64,000 nucleotides of DNA from Hylemonella gracilis str. Niagara R. GTDB taxonomy: Bacteria > Pseudomonadota > Gammaproteobacteria > Burkholderiales > Burkholderiaceae_C. The stretch is from contig NZ_JEMG01000001.1 in NCBI RefSeq assembly GCF_000600295.1, positions 1,741,165 to 1,805,164 on the forward strand. The letters run 5' to 3'. Under the pieces are notes generated by a model. It ran no database searches, was not told where the DNA came from, and worked only from the letters and a program-made list of their open reading frames with translations. Shown piece by piece: positions 8,381-17,478 of the stretch (within the stretch, counting starts at the first letter, position 1; each line of letters begins with the position of its first letter). Made by a program: the position numbers and the translations under genes.

Positions 8381-10513
8381 ATGGGCGGGGACACACAGGC
8401 AGGCAAGGCCAGGCAGACCGGGGGCATCGGCAAGGCAGGGATTGCGACCCATCCCCCCCGAGGCGGCCGTGGGACACGCTGGGTGTCGCTGTTGCTCGCC
8501 CTGGTCTCGGTGTTCGCGGTGGGGTGTCTCTACTACGCGCAGAACGATTTTCTGGAGAGCTTCGAGGCGCGCAGCTACGACCTGCGCTTCAAGAGCCTGC
8601 GCGGCCCGCTGCCGGTGCAGTCGGACATCGCCATCATCGCCATCGATGACAAGAGCATCGCTGCCTTGGGACGATTTCCCTGGACGCGCCAGCAGTACGT
8701 GCGCCTGCTCGAGCGCTTGGAGGAGAGCAAGCCGCGCGTCGTCCTGTTCGACGTGTTTTTCCCCGAGCCTGAGAACGCGGCGGTCGATGCTGCCCTCGCC
8801 CGCGCCCTGGCCCGCGCCGGCAATGTGGTGCTGGCCTCGACCTTTGCGTTCGATGCACAGGGGCGCGTGGTCGGCCGCACCGGCAGCCTGCCCGCGCTGG
8901 AGGCGGCCGCGGCAGGTCGCGGCCACATCAATCTGAGGCCCGAGGACGACGGCGTCAACCGGCGCAACGATCTGCAGTTTGCCTACCCGGACCCTGCGTC
9001 CGGTCAGACCCGTTTGATGCCCGCGCTGGGCCTGTCGGCGGCCCTCTTCATGCTGGGCGCGGACGCTTTTGGCGCGGAACCATTCCGGGTCTGGATCGCG
9101 CGGGGCCAGGAATTGCTGCGCAGCGTGCCCGTCAACGCCGACGGCGCCTTGTGGATCAATTACATGGGCACGGCGGGCGCCTACCCGCGTGTCTCCTTCG
9201 TGGACGTGCTGGAGGGCCGGGTGGACCCGGCCCTGTTGCGTGACAAGGCCGTTTTCCTCGGTGCGACCGCGCTGGGCGTGTACGACATGCGGGTCACGCC
9301 GTTCCACCCCAACACGCCCGGGGTCGAGGTGCACGCCGCCGTGGCCGACAACATCCTGAGCCAGCGTTACATCCATCGCACGGGCATGCAGGCGCTGTTC
9401 GATTTGCTGATGATCGTGGTGCTCGGTGGCCTGAGTTTCTATCTCACCGCGCGCATGCGGCTGCAACGCGCCATTCCGGCGGTCCTGGCCCTGGTCGCGT
9501 TGTACCTGGGCCTGGCCTACGGGATGTTCCTGCAAGGGCAGTGGGTCAGCATGGTGTACCCGCCGGTGGCGGCGCTGCTGGCGCTGCTGCTGGGCGGTGG
9601 CTGGCGCTTCATGGTGCTGGAGCGCAGTGCGCGGCAGATGCGAGCCATTTTTTCCAGCTATGTGTCCAGCAAGCTGGTGAGTCAGCTGGAACAGAACCCC
9701 GATGCCGCGCGCATAGGAGGCGACAGCCGCGAGGTGACGGTGATGTTCACCGACATCAAGGGCTTCACCACCTTCAGCGAACGCAACCCGGCCGAGGTGG
9801 TGGTGGACCGCCTCAATGAGTACCTGTCGGCCATGGTGCAGATCATCCACGCGCACGACGGCACGGTGGACAAGTTCATGGGCGACGGCATCATGGCCTA
9901 CTGGGGTGCGCCGCTGCCGCAGGCGGACCATGCCCGCCTGGCGCTGCGTTGCGCGCTGGCCATGAAGGACAAGATGGCCGAGCTGACCGCTGCCTGGCAG
10001 GCGCGCGGGGTAGAGCCTTTCCAGATCCGCGGCGGCATCCTCAGCGGCCGGGTGGTGGCGGGCAACATTGGCTCGACCGGGCAGAAGATGGAATACACCG
10101 TGATTGGCGACACGGTCAACCAGGCCTCGCGCCTGGAGGGCGCGGGCAAGACCTATGGCATCGACTTCACGGTGGGGGAGTCGACGAAGCAATTGGTGGA
10201 GGCGGACCGGGAATTCCACTTCCGTCGCCTGGACTGCGTGCGCGTGGTGGGCAAGACCGAGCCGGTGGAATTGTTCGAGCTGCGGCCATCGCCACCGACC
10301 GAGGGCGGCGATTCCCTGGTCGGGCGCTTCGAGGCGGCCCTGGCGCATTACCGCGCGCAACACTGGGATGAAGCTGTGAATTCCTTCCGTGGACTGGTGG
10401 CCGATTTCCCAGAAGACGGGGCCAGCAGGCTATATTTGCAGCGCTGTATCGAATTCCAGGCCCAGCCGCCCGTCGCCGACTGGGACGGCGTGTTCAATCG
10501 GCAGGAAAAGTAA
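8381..10513 (+). CDS. CHASE2-domain class III nucleotide cyclase
   Basis: Membrane-bound sensor cyclase of 710 residues, predicted to make cAMP in response to an extracytoplasmic signal. Order: one N-terminal membrane helix (about 34-50), CHASE2 sensor (about 55-335), three membrane helices (about 350-430), class III cyclase domain (about 450-640) and a single TPR-like helix pair. Catalytic residues are present: metal Asp458 (FTDIKGFT) and Asp502 (FMGDG), Lys498, Thr573, Asn580 and Arg584 (GDTVNQASRLE). Lys with Thr rather than Asp fits class IIIb adenylate cyclases. ATG 8381 has GAGAGGA upstream. First of four forward genes; 103 bases precede the next. Confidence 0.92.
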   Translation: MGGDTQAGKARQTGGIGKAGIATHPPRGGRGTRWVSLLLALVSVFAVGCLYYAQNDFLESFEARSYDLRFKSLRGPLPVQSDIAIIAIDDKSIAALGRFPWTRQQYVRLLERLEESKPRVVLFDVFFPEPENAAVDAALARALARAGNVVLASTFAFDAQGRVVGRTGSLPALEAAAAGRGHINLRPEDDGVNRRNDLQFAYPDPASGQTRLMPALGLSAALFMLGADAFGAEPFRVWIARGQELLRSVPVNADGALWINYMGTAGAYPRVSFVDVLEGRVDPALLRDKAVFLGATALGVYDMRVTPFHPNTPGVEVHAAVADNILSQRYIHRTGMQALFDLLMIVVLGGLSFYLTARMRLQRAIPAVLALVALYLGLAYGMFLQGQWVSMVYPPVAALLALLLGGGWRFMVLERSARQMRAIFSSYVSSKLVSQLEQNPDAARIGGDSREVTVMFTDIKGFTTFSERNPAEVVVDRLNEYLSAMVQIIHAHDGTVDKFMGDGIMAYWGAPLPQADHARLALRCALAMKDKMAELTAAWQARGVEPFQIRGGILSGRVVAGNIGSTGQKMEYTVIGDTVNQASRLEGAGKTYGIDFTVGESTKQLVEADREFHFRRLDCVRVVGKTEPVELFELRPSPPTEGGDSLVGRFEAALAHYRAQHWDEAVNSFRGLVADFPEDGASRLYLQRCIEFQAQPPVADWDGVFNRQEK

Positions 10514-10616
10514 GCCGCTGGACCGGCGGAAGTGCCGATGGACAAAAACCGGCCCGAGCACAAAAATTCAGACCCGCTCGCCCACGAACGAGTGCCTTGC
10601 TCCTAGAGGATTGAAG

Positions 10617-13600
10617 ATGATGCGTTCCACCTTTGCCGCCCTCAGGCTGTTCTTCGCCAGCGTTGCCGTCTCGGTTCCGATGGTCCTGAGCGGGGTGGGC
10701 TGGGTCGCGCTGCCGAGCGCTGCGCAGGCGCAGACTCCGCGCGTGGAATTCGTGCGCTCCGTGACCACGGCCGACCTGCGCAAGCTGCTGGGCATGGACG
10801 CCAAGTACCTGTACGTGGCGCGCAAGAGCGGCCAGGTGGACGCGCTGGAGGTCGAGACTGGGCAACTGGCCTTCACCCTGCAGGCGCAGGACGCCAAGGG
10901 CAAGAAGTTGCTGGGCCGGGCCGAGGAGGCCGTGGTGGCCGGTGACACCCTCTATGTGCTCGATGGCGGCGAAAACCGCGTCGTGCTGTATGGCCTGGAC
11001 GGCAAGTACAAGGGCACGATCGGTGGCCGTGGCGAGGCGGGCCTGTCCTCGCCCCAGGGGCTGGCGGTCGCGGGTGGCATCGTCTATGTGGCTGACACGG
11101 GCAACCGCCGCATTCAGATGTACGGCGACAACGGGGTCTACCTGTCGTCCCTGGCCATCGACCGCCATGCCGCGAACAAGGCCTTGAACGTCGAAAAATC
11201 ACCTTACAAACTGGAACAGCCCACCGGCGTGGCGATCAGCCCCAAGGGCCAGGTTTACGTGCTGGACGCCGCCGGCGGCATCTTCAGTGACCGCTCGCAG
11301 GTCAAGATTTACGCGGCGGATGGGCGCTTTCTGCGCCTGCTGCCCAAGAACGGCAAACCCGCCGCCTTGCTCATGGGGCCGGATGGCAGTGCCTATGTGA
11401 CCGACGCGGCCGAGTTCACTATCCAGCGTTACTTGCCGGCGGGCGGTCAACCCAGTTACTTTGGCTCCAAGGGTGACGGGCGCGGGCAGTTCATGAGCCT
11501 GGCCGGCCTGGCGTTTGAAACCGACGATACGGGCAACATCTACGTGGGTGATCCGCAGCAGGGCCTGTTGCACCACTTCCGGGTCCCTGCGGCGCGTGCC
11601 GTGACGCCTGAACTGGCCGAACTGCCTCCCGTGGTGCGCGTGCGCCAGAGCCTACCCTTGGCCGCCAGCCGCCTGGCCTGGGATAGCAAGGGAACGCTGG
11701 CCGGCGTGGCCCGGGGCAAGTCCGACGTGATCCTGCTCCATAAGGACGGCAAGACCAGCGAACTCAAGCTCAAGAAGGGCCTGGAGCCCGCTGCGCTGGC
11801 CTATGACAAGGGTGGCGCGCTCTGGATGCTGGAGCGCAAGAACGACAAGCTGCACAAGCTGGACGCGGCCGGCAATCCGGTGCTGACCATCGGGCGCAGT
11901 GGTAGCCGCAACGGCCAGTTCGACGAACCAGCCGATTTCGCCTTTGCCAGCGATGGCAGCATCTACGTGGCCGACACCGGCAATGGCCGCATCCAGGGCT
12001 TTTCGCCGGATGGTGTGTTCTTCCGTGTCATCGACAAGGGCCTCAAGGAGGAACTGGACGAGCCGGTCGCGCTGGCCATCGACGAAAAGGACAACCTGCA
12101 TGTGCTGGACATAGGCCGCAACACGGTGGTGGTGTACGCCGCCGATGGCGCGCCGTTGCGCGAGTTCGGCAATGACCCGGCGCGCGAGGACGAACGCCTG
12201 CAAAAACCACAAGGCCTGCTGGTGACGCAGGAGGAAACCCTGGTGCTGTCGCCGGACCGCGTCAGCGTCTATGGGCAGCACGGAGACCAGGCAGGACGCT
12301 TGTTGCGCACCTTCGGCGCCGAAGGCAAGGAGGCGGGCGAACTGGCCCGCGCGCAGACCATCGCCGTGCGCGACGCCAGCACCTTCTTCATCGCCGATGG
12401 CGAGCAAGCGCGCGTGCAGCTCTTCGCCACCGGTTACCGCCCCAAACCACCCCAGGGCGTCAAGGCCGCGCCCGCCGTGCACGGTGTGGCGCTGAGCTGG
12501 ACGGCCTCCCCCTTGAACTACGTGGGCGCCTACGCGGTGTACCGCTCCGAGCAAGAAAACGGACCGTGGGAGCGTGTCGGCTTGAGCCCGACCACGGCCT
12601 ACGCCGACACCGGCCTGCAGCCTGGGGTGAAGTACCACTACCGGGTTGCGTCGACCACCCAGGCCGAGGCCCAGGAGGGTGCGCTGGGCACGGTGGTCGC
12701 TGCGGCCGCGCTGAAGTACACCCCGCCGCCGCCGGACGAGGTGCAGGCCGACGCCACGCCGTCCAGCCTGCATTTGCACTGGAAACCCATGGACATGGTG
12801 TCGGCCTACCGGCTGTACGAGAAGGACGGCGACAAATTCAAGCAGGTGGCCGAAAGCGCGGTGGCCGAGTTCCGGCGCGAGAAGCTCGCCTCCAGCACCG
12901 ATTACAGCTACTGGCTGAGCGCGGTCAGCGTCGACGGGCTGGAGTCTGAAAAGCGCCAGGTGCAGGCCAAGACCCAGGTGGACACCCGCCCGCCGCTCGA
13001 GATCGACGCCACCCAGCTCGCCAACGTTTTCTCCAACAGCTACAAGCTCTACGAGCAGGATGGCGTGGGCACGGTCAAGCTGACCAACAACACGACCTCG
13101 CCGCTGACCAACATCAAGGTCAGCTTCGTGCTCAACACCTTCATGGACTTCCCGACCGAGCAGCGCCTGCCCTTGCTCGAACCTGGCGCCAGCGCCGAGG
13201 TGCCGCTCAAGGCGGTGTTCAACAACCGCATCCTGAGTCTCACCGAGGACACGCCGGTGCAGGCCAAGCTCGAGGCCAGCTATTTCGCCGAGGGACAGGC
13301 CAAGACCTTCAGCCAGGTGCGCACCATCAGCATCTACGACAAGCACCGCATGAGCTGGGACGAACCGGGGCGTTATGCGGCCTTCATCACGCCCAAGGAT
13401 CCGTTGATCGTCAACTTCACGCGTTCAGTGGCCGCCGAGTTCGGTGCCGTCAAGGAACCCACGCTGATCGCGGCGGCCCTGTTCCAGACCCTGGGTGCGC
13501 TGGGCCTGACCTATGTGCAGGACCCGACCAATCCTTACCAGAAGACATCGAACAACTTGTCCATCGTGGACTACATCCAGTACCCTCGCGAAACCTTGCG

Positions 13601-14546
13601 GCGTCGTTCGGGCGATTGCGATGACCTGGTGGGCCTGTACACCGCTGCGCTGGAGAGCCTGGGTATATCGACCCGCATCCTGCTGGTGCCCGGCCACATG
13701 CTGCTCATGCTCAACACGGGCGTGGAAGCGCCGGCCGATGGTTACACCATGAACGAGATGTACGTGGCGCACGAAGGCATGCTATGGATTCCGGTGGAGG
13801 CCACGCTGGTCGGCAAGTCCTTCACCCAGGCTTGGGAGGATGGCGCCAAGACCTATTACAAGACCAAGGGCAAGCAAGGCTTCGAGGTGTTCAACATCCA
13901 TACCGCCTGGCAGACCTTCAAGCCCGCCAGCCTGCCTGAAGACGAGTGGCAACCCCAGGCCATGCGTCGCGACGAGGTCGAGAAGCGTTTCCCGAATGAA
14001 ATGGGTTCGGTGCTCAAGATCAGCTCGCAGACACGTACCCGCAGCTACCTGCAGGCCATCAAGACCAATCCCAAGGACGTGAACGCGCATCTGCAGGTCG
14101 GCATCATCCTCGCACGCCTGGGCGACAGCGCGGAGGCGCGCAAGTATTTCAGCAAGGCGATTGAAATCAACCCCCAGGACGCCGCCGCCCTGAACAATCT
14201 GGGCAATCTGCACATGCTGGAAGACCAGTATCCGCAGGCGCAGAAGTTCTACGCCGACGCCGCTTTGGCCGATCCACAGGATGCTGAAATCCTGATCAAT
14301 CTCGCACGGGCCCACCGCGCGGGCAAGAACATCGAGCAGGCCAAGCTGGCCTATGACCAAGCGCAGAAGATCGACGCCGCTGTCGCCAACAAATACAAGG
14401 CGCTGGGACTGGAACTGATGAACACCTTGAGCACGATCCCGGCGGCGACGCCGGCGTCCTCGGCTGTGCCAGCGGAACCTGCTGCGACGCCCACGGCGCC
14501 CCCTGCCGTGCAGGCACCAGCGCCAGCTGCGGAGTCGAAGTCCTGA
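10617..14546 (+). CDS. Large exported NHL-propeller / FN3 / transglutaminase-like / TPR protein
   Basis: A 1309-residue predicted periplasmic or surface protein of unknown role. A signal peptide (cleavage after AQA, about 38) precedes NHL-type repeats (about 110-600; recurring units such as YVADTGNRRIQ), two fibronectin type III-like domains (about 608-790), a beta-rich region, a transglutaminase-like domain and TPRs (about 1145-1250), then an Ala/Pro-rich tail. Likely catalytic residues are Cys1001 (SGDCDDL), His1027 (PGHMLLM) and Glu1061 (WIPVEAT). The start at 10617 follows AGAGGA; a longer frame upstream lies in the cyclase gene. The domain mix suggests binding and processing of an envelope polymer or protein, but this is inference. 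Confidence 0.85.
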   Translation: MMRSTFAALRLFFASVAVSVPMVLSGVGWVALPSAAQAQTPRVEFVRSVTTADLRKLLGMDAKYLYVARKSGQVDALEVETGQLAFTLQAQDAKGKKLLGRAEEAVVAGDTLYVLDGGENRVVLYGLDGKYKGTIGGRGEAGLSSPQGLAVAGGIVYVADTGNRRIQMYGDNGVYLSSLAIDRHAANKALNVEKSPYKLEQPTGVAISPKGQVYVLDAAGGIFSDRSQVKIYAADGRFLRLLPKNGKPAALLMGPDGSAYVTDAAEFTIQRYLPAGGQPSYFGSKGDGRGQFMSLAGLAFETDDTGNIYVGDPQQGLLHHFRVPAARAVTPELAELPPVVRVRQSLPLAASRLAWDSKGTLAGVARGKSDVILLHKDGKTSELKLKKGLEPAALAYDKGGALWMLERKNDKLHKLDAAGNPVLTIGRSGSRNGQFDEPADFAFASDGSIYVADTGNGRIQGFSPDGVFFRVIDKGLKEELDEPVALAIDEKDNLHVLDIGRNTVVVYAADGAPLREFGNDPAREDERLQKPQGLLVTQEETLVLSPDRVSVYGQHGDQAGRLLRTFGAEGKEAGELARAQTIAVRDASTFFIADGEQARVQLFATGYRPKPPQGVKAAPAVHGVALSWTASPLNYVGAYAVYRSEQENGPWERVGLSPTTAYADTGLQPGVKYHYRVASTTQAEAQEGALGTVVAAAALKYTPPPPDEVQADATPSSLHLHWKPMDMVSAYRLYEKDGDKFKQVAESAVAEFRREKLASSTDYSYWLSAVSVDGLESEKRQVQAKTQVDTRPPLEIDATQLANVFSNSYKLYEQDGVGTVKLTNNTTSPLTNIKVSFVLNTFMDFPTEQRLPLLEPGASAEVPLKAVFNNRILSLTEDTPVQAKLEASYFAEGQAKTFSQVRTISIYDKHRMSWDEPGRYAAFITPKDPLIVNFTRSVAAEFGAVKEPTLIAAALFQTLGALGLTYVQDPTNPYQKTSNNLSIVDYIQYPRETLRRRSGDCDDLVGLYTAALESLGISTRILLVPGHMLLMLNTGVEAPADGYTMNEMYVAHEGMLWIPVEATLVGKSFTQAWEDGAKTYYKTKGKQGFEVFNIHTAWQTFKPASLPEDEWQPQAMRRDEVEKRFPNEMGSVLKISSQTRTRSYLQAIKTNPKDVNAHLQVGIILARLGDSAEARKYFSKAIEINPQDAAALNNLGNLHMLEDQYPQAQKFYADAALADPQDAEILINLARAHRAGKNIEQAKLAYDQAQKIDAAVANKYKALGLELMNTLSTIPAATPASSAVPAEPAATPTAPPAVQAPAPAAESKS

Positions 14547-14590
14547 GTCCGGCGCCGAATCGATCATCCCCCTTGGAGAGGTAACCTGCC

Positions 14591-15067
14591 ATGCCATCGT
14601 CCCTCGTGTTGCCCAAGAGTCAGCCGCTGTTGCGCGCCTGGTCAGTCGTGGGTATCTTGTGTTTCGTTGCCGGGTCCGCAGTGGCGCAAAGTGCCACTCC
14701 CTCGCCGGCCTCCACGCCTTCTGCGCCTGTCGGCGCCGGCATGTCCGGCTTCATGGAGAAGCTTCGCATGAAGGTGGAGCAACTGACGCCGCAGAAGCAG
14801 GTGAGCACGACGACGGCCGTGGGTGGGGTGCGCGGCTCCGCCGTGGCCGCAGCCGACGTGTACTGGAAAGGGGAGGCCAAGCCTCAAACCATCGACGCGG
14901 CCGAGTTGGAGGTGTTCCAGAAGGGCGTGGCCCTGGTGGAGTCCGACCAGAAGGCGCAGGCCCTGGCGGTCTTCACGGAGTTTGCGAAAACCTATCCGGA
15001 GAGCATACTCAAGGCCGACGCAGAGGAAATCATGCGACACTTGACCGCGCAGCCGGTGGCGCAGTAG
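14591..15067 (+). CDS. Small exported TPR-like protein of unknown function
   Basis: A 158-residue protein with a signal peptide (cleavage after AVA, about 32), a low-complexity stretch, and a C-terminal helical pair (FQKGVALVESDQKAQALAVF then FAKTYPESILKADAEEIM) resembling one TPR unit, as in proteins that associate with other TPR partners. GGAGAGG lies about 10 bases before the ATG. It sits 44 bases after the large NHL/transglutaminase gene and probably shares its transcript. No named family is recognised. Confidence 0.75.
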   Translation: MPSSLVLPKSQPLLRAWSVVGILCFVAGSAVAQSATPSPASTPSAPVGAGMSGFMEKLRMKVEQLTPQKQVSTTTAVGGVRGSAVAAADVYWKGEAKPQTIDAAELEVFQKGVALVESDQKAQALAVFTEFAKTYPESILKADAEEIMRHLTAQPVAQ

Positions 15068-15129
15068 CCGCCGGCCCTGCATGGCGTGGGCTGGCGCGGC
15101 CCACGGCGCAACGACGAGGAGCACACATC

Positions 15130-15588
15130 ATGAAAGTCAGCGACATCTTGCGTGTCAAGGGCAACACGCTCTACACCATCTCCCCCGAAGACCCCTTGGC
15201 CGTCGCGCTGGACCTGATGTCCGAGAAGGACATCGGCTCGTTGGTGGTGATGGAGCAGGGCAAGCTCGTGGGCATGCTCACCTTCCGCGAGGTGATCCAG
15301 CAGGTGGTCAAGAACAAGGGCAGCGTGGGCGACACGCGGGTGCGCGCGGCCATGGACAGCGCGCCGCATACCTGTGCCATGGACACGGAGCTGGACGAGG
15401 TGCGCCGCCTGATGTTGGAGCGGCATGCCCGCTACACGCCGGTCATGGAAAAGCACATGCTGATGGGCGTCATCAGCTTCTACGACGTGGCCAAGGCCGT
15501 GGTGGAGGCGCAGGATTTTGAGAACAAGCTGCTCAAGGCCTACATCCGCGACTGGCCCGAAGACTCGCCGGATTCGCGTTTCGTCTGA
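15130..15588 (+). CDS. CBS-pair domain protein
   Basis: A 152-residue cytoplasmic protein made almost wholly of two CBS motifs (about 5-62 and 74-130), with phrases typical of stand-alone CBS proteins: KDIGSLVVMEQGKLVGMLTFR and RYTPVMEKHMLMGVISFYD. CBS pairs bind adenosine nucleotides, including AMP, ATP and in some cases cyclic or linear dinucleotides, which is suggestive beside a nucleotide cyclase. GAGGAG precedes the ATG by nine bases. Last gene of the forward run; the next gene is convergent 31 bases away. Confidence 0.92.
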   Translation: MKVSDILRVKGNTLYTISPEDPLAVALDLMSEKDIGSLVVMEQGKLVGMLTFREVIQQVVKNKGSVGDTRVRAAMDSAPHTCAMDTELDEVRRLMLERHARYTPVMEKHMLMGVISFYDVAKAVVEAQDFENKLLKAYIRDWPEDSPDSRFV

Positions 15589-15619
15589 GCCGCTGCGAAG
15601 CCGGGCGTGCCCCTTGCCT

Positions 15620-16534
15620 TCAGACGGCCCGAAGCACGCGCAGCCGCAGCTGGTTGGGCAAGGGCATTGAGCAGCGCAGGATGTCGTCGGCCAGCCAAAG
15701 CGCCGACTTGCGTGCGCGCTCGGCCACCATGGGCAGGGGCATCTGCAGGTAGTCGTCGTTGAAGACTTCGAAGCTGTAGTCGCCCGTGTAGCCGAGCTGG
15801 TCGATCTTTTGCACCAGCTCGATGATCTGTTCGGAGTGCACCCCCTCGCCGGGGAAGACCCGGTAGGTTCGGGCCGTGGCCATGCGTTCCTCGAAGGTGC
15901 GCGTCTCCTGCCACATGAAGTCCGACAACTGCACCAGGAAGATCTTGCCCGGGTCGATGTCCGCGATGGCGTCCAGCGGGGTTTTGGCGGCCAGGATGTG
16001 GTAGGAGTCCAGGCAGACCCCGAGGTTGGGCGCATCGGCGCGGCAGACCACGTCCCAGGCCGTCGTGTATTCGTTGACCGTGCGCCCCCAGGAGAGACCT
16101 TCATAGGCAATGCGAATGCCATGGGGCACCGCCAGCATGGCCAGTTTGTGCAGGTCACGCGCGATGTGGTCCAAGTCCTGGCTGGCATGAGGCGAGGTGG
16201 ACGAACAGGCCAGCAGCACGTCGCAACCGAGCGCGGCGCACATCTCGAGCATGGTCTTGGCGATGTCGACCTTGTACTCGTGCAGATGGCCGCTCAGGCC
16301 CTCGAAGTCACGCAAGACTTGGAAACCGGTGCCGCGCAGACCGCTGTCGCGCACTTCCCGCACGGCGGACTGCCAGCCCTCGGGGTGGCCCACCAGGTCG
16401 TTCGCCTTGAGCATGATCTGGCTGAAACCCGCTTCGCGCGTGGCCCGCAGCTTGGCCTCCAAGGGGCCTGCGAGCGTGATGGTGTCCATGCCGAAGCCAC
16501 GGATGGCTTCTTCCATGCTGCGCCGGTCGCTCAT
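15620..16534 (-). CDS. 3-Dehydroshikimate dehydratase-like sugar isomerase/epimerase-fold enzyme
   Basis: TIM-barrel protein (304 residues) of the AP endonuclease 2/xylose isomerase family, resembling the catalytic half of the QuiC/AsbF-type 3-dehydroshikimate dehydratases that form protocatechuate. Probable metal and catalytic residues are visible: Glu145 (YEGLSW), Asp176 and His179 (CLDSYHI), Gln202 and Glu256 (FEVFND). Its ATG overlaps the stop of the HPPD-like gene by four bases, so both are made together. In pseudomonads these two parts are one polypeptide. Substrate specificity cannot be proven from sequence. Confidence 0.82.
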   Translation of the reverse strand: MSDRRSMEEAIRGFGMDTITLAGPLEAKLRATREAGFSQIMLKANDLVGHPEGWQSAVREVRDSGLRGTGFQVLRDFEGLSGHLHEYKVDIAKTMLEMCAALGCDVLLACSSTSPHASQDLDHIARDLHKLAMLAVPHGIRIAYEGLSWGRTVNEYTTAWDVVCRADAPNLGVCLDSYHILAAKTPLDAIADIDPGKIFLVQLSDFMWQETRTFEERMATARTYRVFPGEGVHSEQIIELVQKIDQLGYTGDYSFEVFNDDYLQMPLPMVAERARKSALWLADDILRCSMPLPNQLRLRVLRAV

Positions 16535-17457
16535 GGCGTGGCTCCGGCCTGGGAGTGTACGAGCTCGAACACCACGCCGCCCAGGTAGGCCTTGGTGAGG
16601 GCGCCGCGCTGTTCGGTGTGGGCCGCGGGACTTTCGACGAATTCGACGCCACGGGCGCGCAGGGTCTTCACCGCCTCGAGCACGTCGGACACGCCCAGGC
16701 CGATGCGCTGCAGGCTTTCGCGGTTGTCGGGTGCGTCGAAGGTGGGCTCGACAAGCTGGAACATGAAAGCGTGGCCAGCTTGTCGGGTCGGCAACTGCAT
16801 CAGCTTGCCGGCCGGCATGATGCCGAAGCGTTGTTCGTCCGGGATCAGGCGCGCGCCCAGCAGCGTTTGGTAGAACTCGATCCAGTCGTAGGCGCGGTTG
16901 ATGCCGATGTACTGCACCACGCCGAAGAAGTGCAAACCGGGCAGCACCGACTGGGTCTCGGTCCGTGCATTGGGGATCGGAAGGAAATCGACGTCGTAGA
17001 TCGAGAAGTCCCGGTAGCGGTCCACCAGGTAGATGCGGCTGCCGCCGACGCCGTGCAAGGCCGGGATGTTCAGCTCCATGGCTTCGGGGTGCGTGGGCAC
17101 CTCCCAGGCACCTCGGGCGAGCACGTAGGCTCGCGCGGCACGGGCGTCGCGCACGCGCAGGGCGATGGCGCTGAGGCTGGGTCGGTCCGTGCCATGGGTC
17201 GAGCCTGCCACGTCGGCCGGGTGGGCGTTGACGATGATGTTCAATTCGCCCTGACGGTACAGCGTGACTTCGCGCGAGCGATGCCGGGCGAATGGATAAA
17301 AACCCATCATTTCCAGGACCTGGCCCAGCGCCTGGGGCTGCGCGGTGGCGTATTCGATGAACTCGATGCCATCCAGGCCGATGGGGTTGGCCTCGTCGCT
17401 GAAAGAGGGCAGCAAGGGCTCTCTCGCTTGTTCGGGGTGGTGCGGCAGATCGTTCAT
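16531..17457 (-). CDS. VOC-superfamily HPPD-like protein (separate C-terminal half of QuiC)
   Basis: A 308-residue two-module VOC protein resembling 4-hydroxyphenylpyruvate dioxygenase and the C-terminal module of bipartite 3-dehydroshikimate dehydratases. His176 (GLHFFGVVQ) and Glu298 (VVFELV) match metal-ligand positions, but the middle ligand is Arg251 (LQRIGLGVSD) where HPPDs have His (QHIAL). Dioxygenase activity is therefore doubtful; a structural or substrate-binding role with the adjacent dehydratase is plausible. It follows the AroE-like gene after 21 bases and overlaps the dehydratase gene. Confidence 0.8.
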   Translation of the reverse strand: MNDLPHHPEQAREPLLPSFSDEANPIGLDGIEFIEYATAQPQALGQVLEMMGFYPFARHRSREVTLYRQGELNIIVNAHPADVAGSTHGTDRPSLSAIALRVRDARAARAYVLARGAWEVPTHPEAMELNIPALHGVGGSRIYLVDRYRDFSIYDVDFLPIPNARTETQSVLPGLHFFGVVQYIGINRAYDWIEFYQTLLGARLIPDEQRFGIMPAGKLMQLPTRQAGHAFMFQLVEPTFDAPDNRESLQRIGLGVSDVLEAVKTLRARGVEFVESPAAHTEQRGALTKAYLGGVVFELVHSQAGATP

Positions 17458-17478
17458 GGAAGCTCCGTCGGGCAGGAG

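Noticed and set aside
8219-10363. Long reverse-strand open frame opposite the CHASE2 cyclase
   Set aside because: Antisense shadow of a well-supported gene; composition typical of such shadows and no ribosome-binding site.
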